Shown here in pieces: positions 17,176-26,550 of a stretch of 53,078 bases of DNA. The stretch lies in assembly GCA_018716015.1 (NCBI GenBank), contig DVKM01000002.1, positions 1-53,078 on the forward strand. Direction: 5' to 3'. The stretch is from Candidatus Enterenecus stercoripullorum. Lineage in GTDB: Bacteria > Bacillota > Clostridia > Oscillospirales > Oscillospiraceae. Position 1 is the first letter of the stretch; each line of letters starts with the position of its first letter. The position numbers and the translations under genes are program-made. The notes under the pieces were generated by a model. The model searched no databases and was not told the DNA's origin. It was given only the letters and a program-made list of their open reading frames with translations.

Positions 17176-19440
17176 ATGGATATCCAGTCCCGCCTTTCGG
17201 AGATCACCCGGGCCCGGTACGGCCTGGAGGCCCATGGGTGCGACAACACCCAGCTCTACCATGCCCTGCTCCAGCTCACGCAGGAGCTGTGCACCGGCCG
17301 CCCTTCCCCCCAGGGTGGGCGCAAGCTGTACTACTTTTCCGCGGAGTTCCTCCTGGGCAAGCTGCTGAGCAACAACCTACTGGCCCTGGGCCTCTACGAT
17401 CAGGTGGACGAGTTGCTGCGGCAGTGGGGCAGCTGCCTGGCCGCCGTGGAAGAGGTCGAGCCCGAGCCCTCCCTGGGCAACGGCGGCCTGGGCCGCCTGG
17501 CCGCCTGCTTTCTGGACTCCATCGCCGCCCTGGGCCTGCCGGGGGACGGGGTTGGCCTGAACTACCACTACGGCCTGTTCCGCCAGGTGCTCTCTCACAA
17601 CCGCCAGCAGGAGCTGCCCAACCCCTGGATTGAGGCGGACAGCTGGCTGATCCCCACGGGGGTGTCCTTCACCGTCCCCTTCGGCTCCGGCCCCCTGAAG
17701 GCGGTGCTGTGGGACATTGCCATCCCCGGCGCACACACCGGCATCGCCAACCGGCTGCACCTGTTCGACGTGGAGCACCCCGCCCCCGCCCCGGAACAGG
17801 GCATCGACTTTGACAAAACGGACATCGCCCACTGCCTGACCAGCTTCCTCTACCCAGACGACAGCGACGAGAACGGCCGGCTGCTACGGGTGTACCAGCA
17901 GTACTTTATGGTGTCCGCCGGCGCCCAGCTCATCCTGAAGGAGCTGGACGAGCGGGGCATCGATCCCCGCCAGTTGTGCCAGTATGTGGCCATCCAGATC
18001 AACGACACCCACCCCTCCATGGTCATCCCCGAGCTGACCCGGCTGCTGTTGGAGCGGGGGCTGTCCATGAACGAGGCGTTGCACCAGGTGGCCCACGCCT
18101 GCGCCTACACCAACCACACCATCCTGGCCGAGGCGCTGGAAAAGTGGCCCATGTCCTACATCCGCACCGTGGCCCCTCAGCTGGAGCCTATCCTCCGGGA
18201 GCTGGACCGCCGAGCTAAATCAGTCTTCCCCGATCCCCGGCTGGCCATCATCGACGATCACGACACCGTCCACATGGCCCACATGGACATCCACTACAGC
18301 TACTCGGTCAATGGCGTGGCCGCCCTGCACACCCAGATTCTGTGCAAGTCTGAGCTGAAGCCCTTTGCCGACGTGTACCCTCACAAGTTCAACAACAAGA
18401 CCAACGGCATCACCCTGCGCCGCTGGCTGGAGGCGTGCAACCCCAAGCTGGCTCAGCTTCTGGACCAGTGCGTGGGCCCGGAGTGGCGCCGTGACACAAG
18501 CCGATTGGAAAAGCTGCTGGACTTTGCCGGAGACGGCCAGGTGCTGCGCCGCCTACTGGAAATCAAGCGGGAGAACAAGCAGGCCCTGTGCCGCGCCCTG
18601 CGGGAGCGCCAGGGCATCACCCTGGACCCCGAGTCCCTCTTCGACATCCAGGTCAAGCGTCTGCATGAGTATAAGCGCCAGCAGATGAACGCTTTGTACG
18701 TCATCCGCAAGTACCTGGAGATCAAGGCCGGCCACCTGCCCCCCCGGCCCATCACCGTCATCTTCGGGGCCAAGGCCGCCCCTGCCTACGTCATGGCCAA
18801 GCGGATCATCCATCTGATCCTGTGTCTGGAACAGCTCATTGAGGCCGATCCCCAGGTGCGCCCCTGGCTGCGGGTGGTGATGGTGGAAAACTACAACGTC
18901 ACTTGGGCCGAGCAGCTCATCCCCGCCTGCGACCTGTCCGAGCAGATCTCCCTGGCCTCCAAGGAAGCCAGCGGCACAGGCAACATGAAGTTCATGGCCA
19001 ACGGGGCCGTCACCCTGGGCACCATGGACGGGGCCAACGTGGAGATCGCCCAGCTGGTGGGGGGCGATAACATCTACACCTTCGGCGCCTCCAGCGACCA
19101 CGTCATCGGCCTGTACGCCCACAACGGCTACCACCCCTGGCAGTACTATGAGCGCTCCGCCGTCAAACCTCTGGTGGACTTCCTCATCTCCCCCCAGCTG
19201 CTTTCCATCGGCAGCGAGGCTGACCTGAGAGCCCTGTGGGAGGACATGAAGGGCAAGGACTACTTCATGGCTCTGCTGGACGTGGAGGACTATATCGCTG
19301 TCCGGGACCGGGCGGTGCTGGACTACGGCAACCGATCCGTCTGGGCCCGCAAAGCCCTGGTGAATATCTCTAAGAGCGGCTATTTCTCCAGCGACCGCAC
19401 CATCGCCCAGTATAACCAGGACATCTGGCATCTGGGATAA
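17176..19440 (+). CDS. glgP: Glycogen/maltodextrin phosphorylase
   Basis: Releases glucose-1-phosphate from alpha-1,4-glucans with PLP. The 754 residues carry the family blocks: SLGNGGLGRLAACFLDS (about 98-114), INDTHPS, the QVKRLHEYKRQ motif (about 492-502) and the PLP-lysine segment EASGTGNMKF with K605. AAAGGAG precedes the ATG. Glucose-1-phosphate made here could feed the phosphosugar mutase encoded 4 kb away. No other glycogen genes lie in the window. Confidence 0.95.
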   Translation: MDIQSRLSEITRARYGLEAHGCDNTQLYHALLQLTQELCTGRPSPQGGRKLYYFSAEFLLGKLLSNNLLALGLYDQVDELLRQWGSCLAAVEEVEPEPSLGNGGLGRLAACFLDSIAALGLPGDGVGLNYHYGLFRQVLSHNRQQELPNPWIEADSWLIPTGVSFTVPFGSGPLKAVLWDIAIPGAHTGIANRLHLFDVEHPAPAPEQGIDFDKTDIAHCLTSFLYPDDSDENGRLLRVYQQYFMVSAGAQLILKELDERGIDPRQLCQYVAIQINDTHPSMVIPELTRLLLERGLSMNEALHQVAHACAYTNHTILAEALEKWPMSYIRTVAPQLEPILRELDRRAKSVFPDPRLAIIDDHDTVHMAHMDIHYSYSVNGVAALHTQILCKSELKPFADVYPHKFNNKTNGITLRRWLEACNPKLAQLLDQCVGPEWRRDTSRLEKLLDFAGDGQVLRRLLEIKRENKQALCRALRERQGITLDPESLFDIQVKRLHEYKRQQMNALYVIRKYLEIKAGHLPPRPITVIFGAKAAPAYVMAKRIIHLILCLEQLIEADPQVRPWLRVVMVENYNVTWAEQLIPACDLSEQISLASKEASGTGNMKFMANGAVTLGTMDGANVEIAQLVGGDNIYTFGASSDHVIGLYAHNGYHPWQYYERSAVKPLVDFLISPQLLSIGSEADLRALWEDMKGKDYFMALLDVEDYIAVRDRAVLDYGNRSVWARKALVNISKSGYFSSDRTIAQYNQDIWHLG

Positions 19441-19456
19441 TCCTTGTCAAACGCAG

Positions 19457-19503
19457 CGCGCCCGCCCCCTCCGGATGGAAGGGGCGGGCGCGTTTCTCGT
19501 TTT
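19457..19503 (+). terminator. Terminator of glgP
   Basis: Perfect 12-bp stem CGCGCCCGCCCC/GGGGCGGGCGCG with a 12-nt loop, then TTTCTCGTTTT. Confidence 0.85.
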
Positions 19504-19530
19504 GATGTTGGTCTCCAGTCCGGCCGGCGG

Positions 19531-21516
19531 TCAGTCCTCCGCCACCACAAAGCTCTCCGCGATGGCGATGAGCACCTCTGGCTCCGCCTCCACCTCCGGC
19601 ATCTCCTCGGCCTGATACTGGTCCCAGATGAGGTCCAACCGCCAGATTCCGTCCTGGCCCAGGCAGAAATATACCCGGTGGGCGGCGTCGTACCCCTCCA
19701 GGTACTCCGCCCGGAGCTCCCAGATCAGGCCCGCGCCATCCACTGCCTCATAGCCCTGTTCCCGCAGCAATTCCCGCTCCCATTCCAGCGGGGTTTCCAT
19801 CCAACTCACGCTCAGACTGGCGTTGCTCAGCTGGGAGTTCCACTGCCAGTACTGCTGCACGCCATCCGTCTGCGGCTCCCACCAGAAGGGATCCTCGCAG
19901 GGCAGCAGGATGCTCCAGCCCTCCCCCTCAAAGCGCCGGGCCGGGAAGCTGGCATACCCCGCCTGGCGCAGCTGAGGCAGGCGGCTGATCCAGTCCTCCA
20001 CATAACGGGGCTCGTCCAGCCCCTGCTCTGTCACGTACCAGTCGTGGAGGGCCTGGGCCTCGTTCTCATACCAGATGCCCCAGCCCTGAAGGGAGCTGCG
20101 CTCCCGCAGCACGTCACAGCTGCCGTCGGCATAGCGCAACACAATCGCCATCTCCGGCTGGGAGCCCAGGGTGAACCAGCCCGCCTCCCCCGTCAGGCCG
20201 TCCGCTTCCACCGTCCGGCGGCCCGCCTCATCCAGCCGCACCTGGTAGGAGAACTGCCAGGTCTCCAGCGTCCCCTCCTGGGCCAGGCCGTCCACCTGGG
20301 CCACCCGGGTCAGAGAGGCCAGCCGCACATCCGCCACATGGGCAGTGGCGGAACTTCCCTGCTGCGTCTCATAGGTTACCGACTGAATGAGGGGCAGAAC
20401 CTGGGCCACATAGTCCTCCACATCGGCATACTGCCCGGACAGCGCCCCCTCCGGGTCCTGGGAAACCACCCCCGCCGGGTTGGCCGCGCAGGCGGCGGCC
20501 ACCGCCAAGCAGGCCACGGCCGCGGTCACCGTGATCCACACCTTGGGCCGGCGCCAGCTCAGCAGGTTGCGGATCCGCCCGGAGGTCTCCCCCTCCCCGA
20601 AGGCCAGGGGCATGCCGGGCAGCATCCGCCGCCCGGTGGCCAGGCTGAGCAGGGAGGCGGAGTAGTCCGGACAGATCCCCTCCCCCAGCTTCTTCACCAC
20701 CGCCTCGTCGCAGCTCATCTCCATGTCCTTTCCGGACAGGAGAAAGGCCGCCCACACCAGGGGGTTGAACCAGTGCAGGCACAGGGCCAGGAAGGCCAGC
20801 AGCCGCAGCACATGGTCTCCCCGGCGGATGTGGTGGCGCTCATGGGCCAGGATGTAGGGCAGCTCTTTCTCCTTCAGGATGGCGGGCAGGTAAATCTTCG
20901 GCCGCAGCACCCCCAGCACAAAGGGGGTACCCACCCGGTCAGAGAGAAACAGGTTACCCGTCAAGCGAACCGATTCCGCCAATTTGCAGCGCAGCCGCAG
21001 ATAGGCCGCCGCCCCATACCCCAGCATCATCAGCGCCCCCGCCAGCCAGACCCAGGCCGCGATTTCCGCCGAGGAAACCCCCTGGGCTGCCGTAGGTGTC
21101 TGGGCCTCCCCGGCTGTCTCCTGCTCCCCGGTCTGGGGCAGGCCGGCATTCTGCCCCTGGGTTTGGCCCTGGAGCTGGGTCTGTTCCATCCCGTCATAGG
21201 CCGTCCCATTCTCCCCGTTCTGAATCGGGGTGGAAGGCTCTTGCCCGTTTCCGGGACTCACATAGGTCACCGCAGAGCCCATTCCCCCGGTGACGGCCTG
21301 AGCCGGGGCATCCAGTGCCCCCATGAGGGAGACGGGCAGCGGGATGGACACCGGGCACAGCAACCGGAAAAGCACCACCGCCCACAAAGCATAGGAAAAG
21401 ATCTTGGGCGTACGGCGCAAAGCCAGCCGGGCCAGCAGCACCGCGGCGATGACCACGCTGGCGGTGAGGCTCATGTTCAGGATCAGAAAAAACAGCGTTT
21501 GCACATCATCCAGCAT
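19531..21516 (-). CDS. BlaR1/MecR1-type M56 membrane peptidase sensor
   Basis: 661 residues. Membrane segments near 8-30, 40-58, 155-175 and 240-260 surround a cytoplasmic metalloprotease with HERHH (225-229) and CDEAV (269-273). After another membrane segment (about 330-352) comes a roughly 300-residue extracytoplasmic region that is not a visible penicillin-binding domain: I see no SxxK-based beta-lactamase block. So it probably senses something other than, or besides, a beta-lactam. It follows the BlaI-type repressor gene by 6 nt. In the family, the activated peptidase leads to repressor cleavage. Confidence 0.9.
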   Translation of the reverse strand: MLDDVQTLFFLILNMSLTASVVIAAVLLARLALRRTPKIFSYALWAVVLFRLLCPVSIPLPVSLMGALDAPAQAVTGGMGSAVTYVSPGNGQEPSTPIQNGENGTAYDGMEQTQLQGQTQGQNAGLPQTGEQETAGEAQTPTAAQGVSSAEIAAWVWLAGALMMLGYGAAAYLRLRCKLAESVRLTGNLFLSDRVGTPFVLGVLRPKIYLPAILKEKELPYILAHERHHIRRGDHVLRLLAFLALCLHWFNPLVWAAFLLSGKDMEMSCDEAVVKKLGEGICPDYSASLLSLATGRRMLPGMPLAFGEGETSGRIRNLLSWRRPKVWITVTAAVACLAVAAACAANPAGVVSQDPEGALSGQYADVEDYVAQVLPLIQSVTYETQQGSSATAHVADVRLASLTRVAQVDGLAQEGTLETWQFSYQVRLDEAGRRTVEADGLTGEAGWFTLGSQPEMAIVLRYADGSCDVLRERSSLQGWGIWYENEAQALHDWYVTEQGLDEPRYVEDWISRLPQLRQAGYASFPARRFEGEGWSILLPCEDPFWWEPQTDGVQQYWQWNSQLSNASLSVSWMETPLEWERELLREQGYEAVDGAGLIWELRAEYLEGYDAAHRVYFCLGQDGIWRLDLIWDQYQAEEMPEVEAEPEVLIAIAESFVVAED

Positions 21517-21522
21517 GACCGC

Positions 21523-21882
21523 TCACCCCCTGCTCCGGTCAATCAGCTCCTGCAGCTGGACGATCTCCTCCTGGGACAGCTTTTTCCGCGTGGTAAAGGA
21601 GGTGAGAAACGCCGGCAGCGAGCCGCCGAAGGAGTCGGCGATAAACTCCTCGCTCTGCCGGGCCTGGAACTCCTGCCGGGAGAGCAGGGAGGTCACCGTC
21701 CCGTTCTGGTTTTGGAAGATACCCCGCTGGCACAGCCGCTTGAGCACCGTGTAGGTGGTGGACTTCTTCCAGCCCAGCGCCTCCCCCGCCAGCTTCACCA
21801 ACTGGGTGGAAGTCAAGGGCTCGTTGCTCCAGATCAGGTCGGCAAACCGGGACTCAATCAGTCCCATTCTCCATTCCGCCAT
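21523..21882 (-). CDS. BlaI/MecI-family repressor
   Basis: 119-residue winged-helix repressor (ALGWKKSTTYTVLKRLCQRGIF is the recognition region, about 35-56) with the C-terminal dimerisation helices (KLSQEEIVQLQELIDRSRG). AAGGAGG precedes the ATG. It forms a two-gene unit with the M56 sensor. Its own promoter has dyads of the type GTYTAC-N5-GTARAC, and the same dyads lie in front of the neighbouring lipoprotein gene. Confidence 0.92.
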   Translation of the reverse strand: MAEWRMGLIESRFADLIWSNEPLTSTQLVKLAGEALGWKKSTTYTVLKRLCQRGIFQNQNGTVTSLLSRQEFQARQSEEFIADSFGGSLPAFLTSFTTRKKLSQEEIVQLQELIDRSRG

Positions 21883-21897
21883 GGATTTCCCTCCTTG

Positions 21898-21951
21898 GTC
21901 TACATTTTGTCATTCCACTCTCAGTTTACAGGAGTTAGACCCCTTTGTCAA
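21898..21951 (-). promoter_or_regulatory. Promoter and operators of the blaI-blaR1-type pair
   Basis: Minus strand: TTGACA (21946-21951), 17-bp spacer, TAAACT (21923-21928). One dyad, GTTTAC-N5-TTAGAC on the plus strand (21924-21940), overlaps the -10. A weaker one, GTCTAC-N5-GTCATT (21898-21914), lies downstream. The position suits autorepression. Confidence 0.7.
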
Positions 21952-21969
21952 GGGCAGACCCGCATGTCC

Positions 21970-23229
21970 TCATCCCCGGTTCCATCCAGCGATCCGCACC
22001 AGGGAAAAAACGGGATAGCCGTATAGGCTGGCAGGATAGTTGCTCATATCGTTGGTATTGGAATGGATGAGATAGTCCGCCGTCTGTCCGGGCGAGCCGG
22101 ACACCAAACTGCGGATAATCACCGTATGGCGCAGTCCATCCTCCATGCCCATCTGAATGAGGTCTCCCGACTGGCCGGAGTAGTAGGGCGCGTCCACCAG
22201 GGCGGACAGGCCGAAGCCGCTGTTTTCCTCGGCGTACTCCCGGAACTGGTTCACCCCGCTCCAGGAAGGGGAGCGCCCCTCGGCCAGGACCGTCTCCGAC
22301 GGGTCAGGGCCATACCATTTCCAGATATTTGGCCCCACCGTATCCATGGGGATTCCTCCCGCCAGCAGGCACTGGGAGGCAAAGTTCTGGCAGTTGCCCC
22401 CATAGTCAGAATAGTCCGGCCACTCCCAGTTTCGCTCCATGGCGTACCGGTCCGCGTAGGCCAGCGCCTCGTCCCGGTCATAGGGCTCCTCCGCCTGGGG
22501 CAGGCTGGCCTGCTCCCCCCGGGTTTCCTCCCGGGCGGCCCAGGCCTGGCGCAGCTGGGACAGGTAGCCCGGCGCCGCCTGGATATAGGCTTCGGAGGCG
22601 TTCTCCTCTCCCACCTGCTCCGCCACCTGAGTAAAGAGAATGTCGTACTCCCAATGAGCCCGCAAACGCCAACCCGCCCCAGTCTCCTCCAGCACGAAGA
22701 CGTGGGAGTTGCTCCCCCGCCGGGAATCCACCCCTGGAAACTGGGCAAAGTTCTGGACGCTGGCCTCTTCCAAATGGACCTCCAGCCCGCCGTCCTCCCG
22801 CCAGGCCGTCTCCCGGCAGGTCAACACATAGGAGTAGCCGGTGAGGGAGTAGTCCACCTCCGGGATCAGCGTGCGCAGCCCGATCTGCAATTCCACGGCG
22901 CACTCATTGGCCCGGGCCTGTATGGGATCGGTAAAGAGGAATGAGAAATCGGGCGACTCCAGCCGGGCCAGCGCCTCATAGGCCGCCGTCATGTAAGTGT
23001 GGAGCAGTCCCTCCTGCTCCCCGGTCAGGGGAACCGTCCCCTCCCCGTACACGATCCCCCCTGTCCCGGAGGGCGCCTGCACTCCGGCAGGGCCGGGGTT
23101 TGCGCTCTCCGTGGGCAACTCCCAGCCTCTCGGACTGATCTCCGGCCAGCAGCCCGATAGGGCCAGTACGCTCAACGCCGCCAGCCATCCGGCCCAGATT
23201 CGCCGGGCTGTCCTGTTTCCAAATTTCAT
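21970..23229 (-). CDS. Secreted lipoprotein with C-terminal amidase_6-type domain
   Basis: 419 residues. The signal peptide ends in lipobox LSGC with Cys27 as lipidation site, followed by a proline/glycine-rich spacer. A middle region (about 65-240) has no recognised domain. The C-terminal putative amidase domain (about 250-415) starts YDRDEALAYADRYA and carries the candidate nucleophile in GGNCQNFASQC (Cys280 or Cys287) and a later histidine in RHTVIIRS. AGGAGG precedes the ATG. Its promoter has paired operators matching the BlaI-type repressor gene, making it a likely member of that regulon. A cell-wall substrate is an inference from export and domain class. Confidence 0.8.
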   Translation of the reverse strand: MKFGNRTARRIWAGWLAALSVLALSGCWPEISPRGWELPTESANPGPAGVQAPSGTGGIVYGEGTVPLTGEQEGLLHTYMTAAYEALARLESPDFSFLFTDPIQARANECAVELQIGLRTLIPEVDYSLTGYSYVLTCRETAWREDGGLEVHLEEASVQNFAQFPGVDSRRGSNSHVFVLEETGAGWRLRAHWEYDILFTQVAEQVGEENASEAYIQAAPGYLSQLRQAWAAREETRGEQASLPQAEEPYDRDEALAYADRYAMERNWEWPDYSDYGGNCQNFASQCLLAGGIPMDTVGPNIWKWYGPDPSETVLAEGRSPSWSGVNQFREYAEENSGFGLSALVDAPYYSGQSGDLIQMGMEDGLRHTVIIRSLVSGSPGQTADYLIHSNTNDMSNYPASLYGYPVFSLVRIAGWNRG

Positions 23230-23283
23230 CGCGACACGCCTCCTGTCTTGGTTTTCTGTGGTGGCGCATTCCTACGCCGTTTG

Positions 23284-23336
23284 GTCTACACTTAGTAAAC
23301 CTCTTATAGTTTACATTTGGTAGACCCATCTGTCAA
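23284..23336 (-). promoter_or_regulatory. Promoter with two BlaI-type operators for the lipoprotein amidase
   Basis: Minus strand: TTGACA (23331-23336), 17-bp spacer, TAAACT (23308-23313). Two complete dyads: GTTTAC-N5-GTAGAC (23309-23325, covering the -10) and GTCTAC-N5-GTAAAC (23284-23300), 8 bp apart and mirror images of each other. Both match the sites before the BlaI-type gene, and the core promoter layout is identical. Confidence 0.8.
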
Positions 23337-23349
23337 GACGGAGTTTTCC

Positions 23350-23394
23350 AAAAAGCGACGCCGCCGGGCGGCCCGAAAGTGGGCGCCCGGCGGC
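23350..23394 (-). terminator. Terminator of the phosphosugar mutase unit
   Basis: Perfect 11-bp stem GCCGCCGGGCG/CGCCCGGCGGC, then GTCGC and TTTTT on the minus strand. A second hairpin (GGGCGxCGGC/GCCGxCGCCC) lies nearer the stop at about 23457-23487. Confidence 0.65.
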
Positions 23395-23502
23395 ACGCGT
23401 TTGCCGGATTCTGTTTTCTCCTCCCGCTGAGCACGGCCGGATCCCATTGAAACAGGGCGACGGCCCCAAATCCGAAGCCGCCGCCCTCAATACAGAATCT
23501 GT

Positions 23503-25230
23503 TTACTTTCTCAGGCTCTCCGCCCAGTCGGTATACCGCTCCACCTTGTCCTCGCAGTCAGCCTGATCCTTGCCCTGGGCCAGGATATACACCTTGACCT
23601 TGGGCTCGGTGCCCGAGGGCCGGACGATCACCGAGGTGCCGTCGGCCAGCTCATAGCGCAGCACGTTGGAGCCGGACAACCCCATAGCGGACTTCTCCCC
23701 AGTGGCCACGTCCACCACGCTGCCGTCCTTGTAGTCCTTCCACTGTTTCACCTGGGCGCCGCCAATCTCCTTGGGGGGATTCTCCCGCAGTCCCGCCATG
23801 AGGGCGGCCATCTTCTTCAGGCCGTCCAGGCCGGGCATCACCAGGTTCAGGGTCTTTTCCCCATAGTAGCCGTACTTCTGGTACAGCGCCAGCAGAGCGT
23901 CGTACAATGTCATACCCTGCCCGGCGTACCAGGCGGCCATCTCGGTGAGGGCCACCGCGGCGGTGACCGCGTCCTTGTCCCGGACGTAGTCCCCCAGCAT
24001 ATAGCCGTAGGACTCCTCGTAGGCGAAGATCACCTTGCCCTGCCCCGCGTTCTCCAGCTTGTCCTTCTTCTCGGCCAGGAACTTGAAGCCGGTGAAGGTG
24101 TCATAGCAGGCCAGACCGTTGACTTCGGCCACCTTCCGGGCCATTTCGGTGGTGACGATGGTTTTCAGGGCCACGGGGTTGGGGGGCATTTTCCCCGTGC
24201 GGTTTCTGGCTCCGATGAGGTAGTCCAGCAGCAACACGCCGGTCTGGTTCCCGGTGAGCACCTTATACTCCCCATTACCCGTGTTGACCATAATGCCCAC
24301 CCGGTCGGCGTCCGGGTCAGAGCCCAGGATGAAGTCGGCCCCGTGTTTCCTGGCCAGCTCCACCGCCAGGGTGAAGCCCTCCGGGTTCTCCGGGTTGGGG
24401 GAGGCCACGGTGGGGAAGTTGCCGTCGATGACCATCTGCTGGGGCACGCAGATGACGTGCTTCATGCCCAGGCGGCGCAGGGCCTCGGGGATGAGCTTGT
24501 AGCCGGTGCCGTGGAAGGGAGTGTACACCATCTGGAAGGTGTCGGCCACCGCCTCCACCGCGGCTTTGTCGTTCACCTGGCCCATGACGTTGGCCAGGAA
24601 TTTCTCGTCCGTCTCGCCCCCCATGAGGGTGATTTTCCCCTGGGCCAGGGCCTGATCATAATCCATGGTCTTCACGCTGTCAAACACGTCCAGCTCCCGC
24701 ATCTTTTTGGCCACCTGGTCGGCGTGGCGGGGGGGCAGCTGGGCCCCGTCGGACCAGTAGACCTTGTAGCCGTTGTACTCCTTGGGGTTGTGGCTGGCGG
24801 TGATGTTGATACCGGCGGTACAGCCGTACTCCCGAATGGCGAAGGACAGCTCTGGGGTGGGCCGCAGGGACTCAAACAGCCGGACGGGAATGCCGTTGGC
24901 GGCCATGACGCAGGCAGCTTCACGGGCGAAGGTGTCCGAGTTGTTCCGGCAGTCAAAGCACACGGCCACACCCTTGGCCGCCGCCTGGGGCCCCTCGGCC
25001 AGAATCACCTCGGCAAAGGCCTGGGTGGCGTGGCGGATGACGTGGACGTTCATCCGGTACAGGCCCACCCCCATGGTGCCCCGCAGGCCGGCGGTACCGA
25101 ACTCCAGTTGGTCAAAGAACCGGGATTCAATCTCCTTATCGTCCCCGGCGATGGCGGCCAGCTCCGCCTTCTCCACCGGGGCCAGGGCGGGGGAATTGAG
25201 CCATTTCTCGTAGGTCTGCTTGTAGTCCAT
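23503..25230 (-). CDS. Phosphoglucomutase / phosphomannomutase family enzyme
   Basis: 575-residue alpha-D-phosphohexomutase moving phosphate between C1 and C6. Active-site phosphoserine S146 in TASHNPK, metal loop GSDPDADR (about 300), sugar-binding loop (FAYEESYGYM) and phosphate-binding RPSGTEPK near the C-terminus. AGGAGGG precedes the ATG. It is second in a unit behind the M29 aminopeptidase. The long clostridial PGM type fits conversion of glucose-1-phosphate from glycogen breakdown. Confidence 0.93.
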   Translation of the reverse strand: MDYKQTYEKWLNSPALAPVEKAELAAIAGDDKEIESRFFDQLEFGTAGLRGTMGVGLYRMNVHVIRHATQAFAEVILAEGPQAAAKGVAVCFDCRNNSDTFAREAACVMAANGIPVRLFESLRPTPELSFAIREYGCTAGINITASHNPKEYNGYKVYWSDGAQLPPRHADQVAKKMRELDVFDSVKTMDYDQALAQGKITLMGGETDEKFLANVMGQVNDKAAVEAVADTFQMVYTPFHGTGYKLIPEALRRLGMKHVICVPQQMVIDGNFPTVASPNPENPEGFTLAVELARKHGADFILGSDPDADRVGIMVNTGNGEYKVLTGNQTGVLLLDYLIGARNRTGKMPPNPVALKTIVTTEMARKVAEVNGLACYDTFTGFKFLAEKKDKLENAGQGKVIFAYEESYGYMLGDYVRDKDAVTAAVALTEMAAWYAGQGMTLYDALLALYQKYGYYGEKTLNLVMPGLDGLKKMAALMAGLRENPPKEIGGAQVKQWKDYKDGSVVDVATGEKSAMGLSGSNVLRYELADGTSVIVRPSGTEPKVKVYILAQGKDQADCEDKVERYTDWAESLRK

Positions 25231-25273
25231 GGTAAAACCCTCCTGTTTTCATTCAAAATTTCGCAGGAACATA

Positions 25274-26515
25274 TTAAAAAGCAAAGTTCCCATCCACGAA
25301 CACGGGGACCTCTCTCCCATCGTGGGTGCAGCCCACAATGGACAGATCCCGGGTGCCCACCATGAAGTCCACATGGTTCAGGGACTGGTTGAGCCCCGCG
25401 GCCTTCTGCCCCTTCTCGTCCAACTCCTCCCCGCCCTTGACACAGTTCGGGTAGGCGGAACCGAAGGCCAGGTGACAGGAGGCGTTCTCGTCAAACAGGG
25501 TGTTGTAGAACAAAATACCCGTGTTGCGGATGGGAGAATCGTAGGGCACCAGGGCCACCTCCCCCAGATAGGAAGAGCCCTCGTCCAGGTTGATGGAGTG
25601 TCTCAGCACTTCCTCCCCTTCCTCAGCATGGACGTTCACAATTTTACCGTTCCGAAAGTCCAGGTAGAAATCCCTCACCAGGTTGCCGTCCAGGGCCAGG
25701 GGCAGGGCTGCGTACACCCGGCCGTCCACCCCGTCCCACCGGGGGGCGGTGAAGATCTCCTCGGTGGGCATGTTGGCCACGAAGTCCACCCCGGCGGGGG
25801 TGGCATCGGCGCCGCCCATCCACACATGGCGGTCCGGCAGTTGGATGGTCAGGTCGGTGCCCAGGGAATTGGTATAGTGGAGGCTCTTGAAATTGTAGCC
25901 GTTGAGGATTTTCGCCTGGCGGGCGGTGGCCTCAATGTGGGCCCTCCACCGCTCTACCCCTTTGCCGTCCCCGGTGATGCGGCACACGGAGAAGATGGCC
26001 TCCCACAGTGCGTCGATGGCCGCCTCCCCCTTCTGGTCCGGAAACACCTTTTCCGCCCAGGCCCTGGTAGGATAGGCCCCGATGGACCACTGGAAGCGGT
26101 TGGCGCTCATGGCGTCATAGTATGGTTTGGTGGGCTGGGCGCTGGCGCGTTGCCAGGCCTGGATCCGGGCGGGATCCACCCCCTGGAACAGCTCTGGGTC
26201 AGAGCCGGTGATGGACAGAGCGGGGCATTCATGCTCCAGCAACCAGTCGAATTTGGCGGTCAGATAAGTGGGGAATTCTGAGAACACTGCCTCGTCCGCC
26301 TTCAGGTAGTGCTGGCGGGCGACAAAGTCATCCGTCCAGTCCATCAGCACATCCCGGGCGCCGCAGTCATAGGCCGCCTCCACGCACAGCCGGGCCAGGG
26401 GGGCGCAGTCCACCGGGGCGGCGATGCGGGGAGTCTGGCCGGGCTGGACGTTCATGCCCATCTCCACCAGCAGGCGGGCGTATTCGCTGAGCTTTGCTTG
26501 AAAATCCTTGACCAT
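25274..26515 (-). CDS. M29-family metallo-aminopeptidase
   Basis: Cytosolic aminopeptidase using two metal ions. The 413 residues carry the family blocks NMPTEEIFTAP (first metal glutamate), GEVALVPYDSPI (second glutamate), CHLAFGSAYP, and the late HVDFMVGTRDLSI (His and Asp). AAAGGAG precedes the ATG. It leads a two-gene unit with the phosphosugar mutase (43-bp gap) and is divergent from asnA. Confidence 0.93.
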   Translation of the reverse strand: MVKDFQAKLSEYARLLVEMGMNVQPGQTPRIAAPVDCAPLARLCVEAAYDCGARDVLMDWTDDFVARQHYLKADEAVFSEFPTYLTAKFDWLLEHECPALSITGSDPELFQGVDPARIQAWQRASAQPTKPYYDAMSANRFQWSIGAYPTRAWAEKVFPDQKGEAAIDALWEAIFSVCRITGDGKGVERWRAHIEATARQAKILNGYNFKSLHYTNSLGTDLTIQLPDRHVWMGGADATPAGVDFVANMPTEEIFTAPRWDGVDGRVYAALPLALDGNLVRDFYLDFRNGKIVNVHAEEGEEVLRHSINLDEGSSYLGEVALVPYDSPIRNTGILFYNTLFDENASCHLAFGSAYPNCVKGGEELDEKGQKAAGLNQSLNHVDFMVGTRDLSIVGCTHDGREVPVFVDGNFAF

Positions 26516-26550
26516 TTAGGTGCGTTCTCCTTTGCAGTGATGGTGCCTTC

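Noticed and set aside
19444-22026. 860-codon plus-strand open frame opposite the M56 sensor and repressor
   Set aside because: Low-complexity antisense shadow. It crosses two well-supported minus-strand genes and the glgP terminator.
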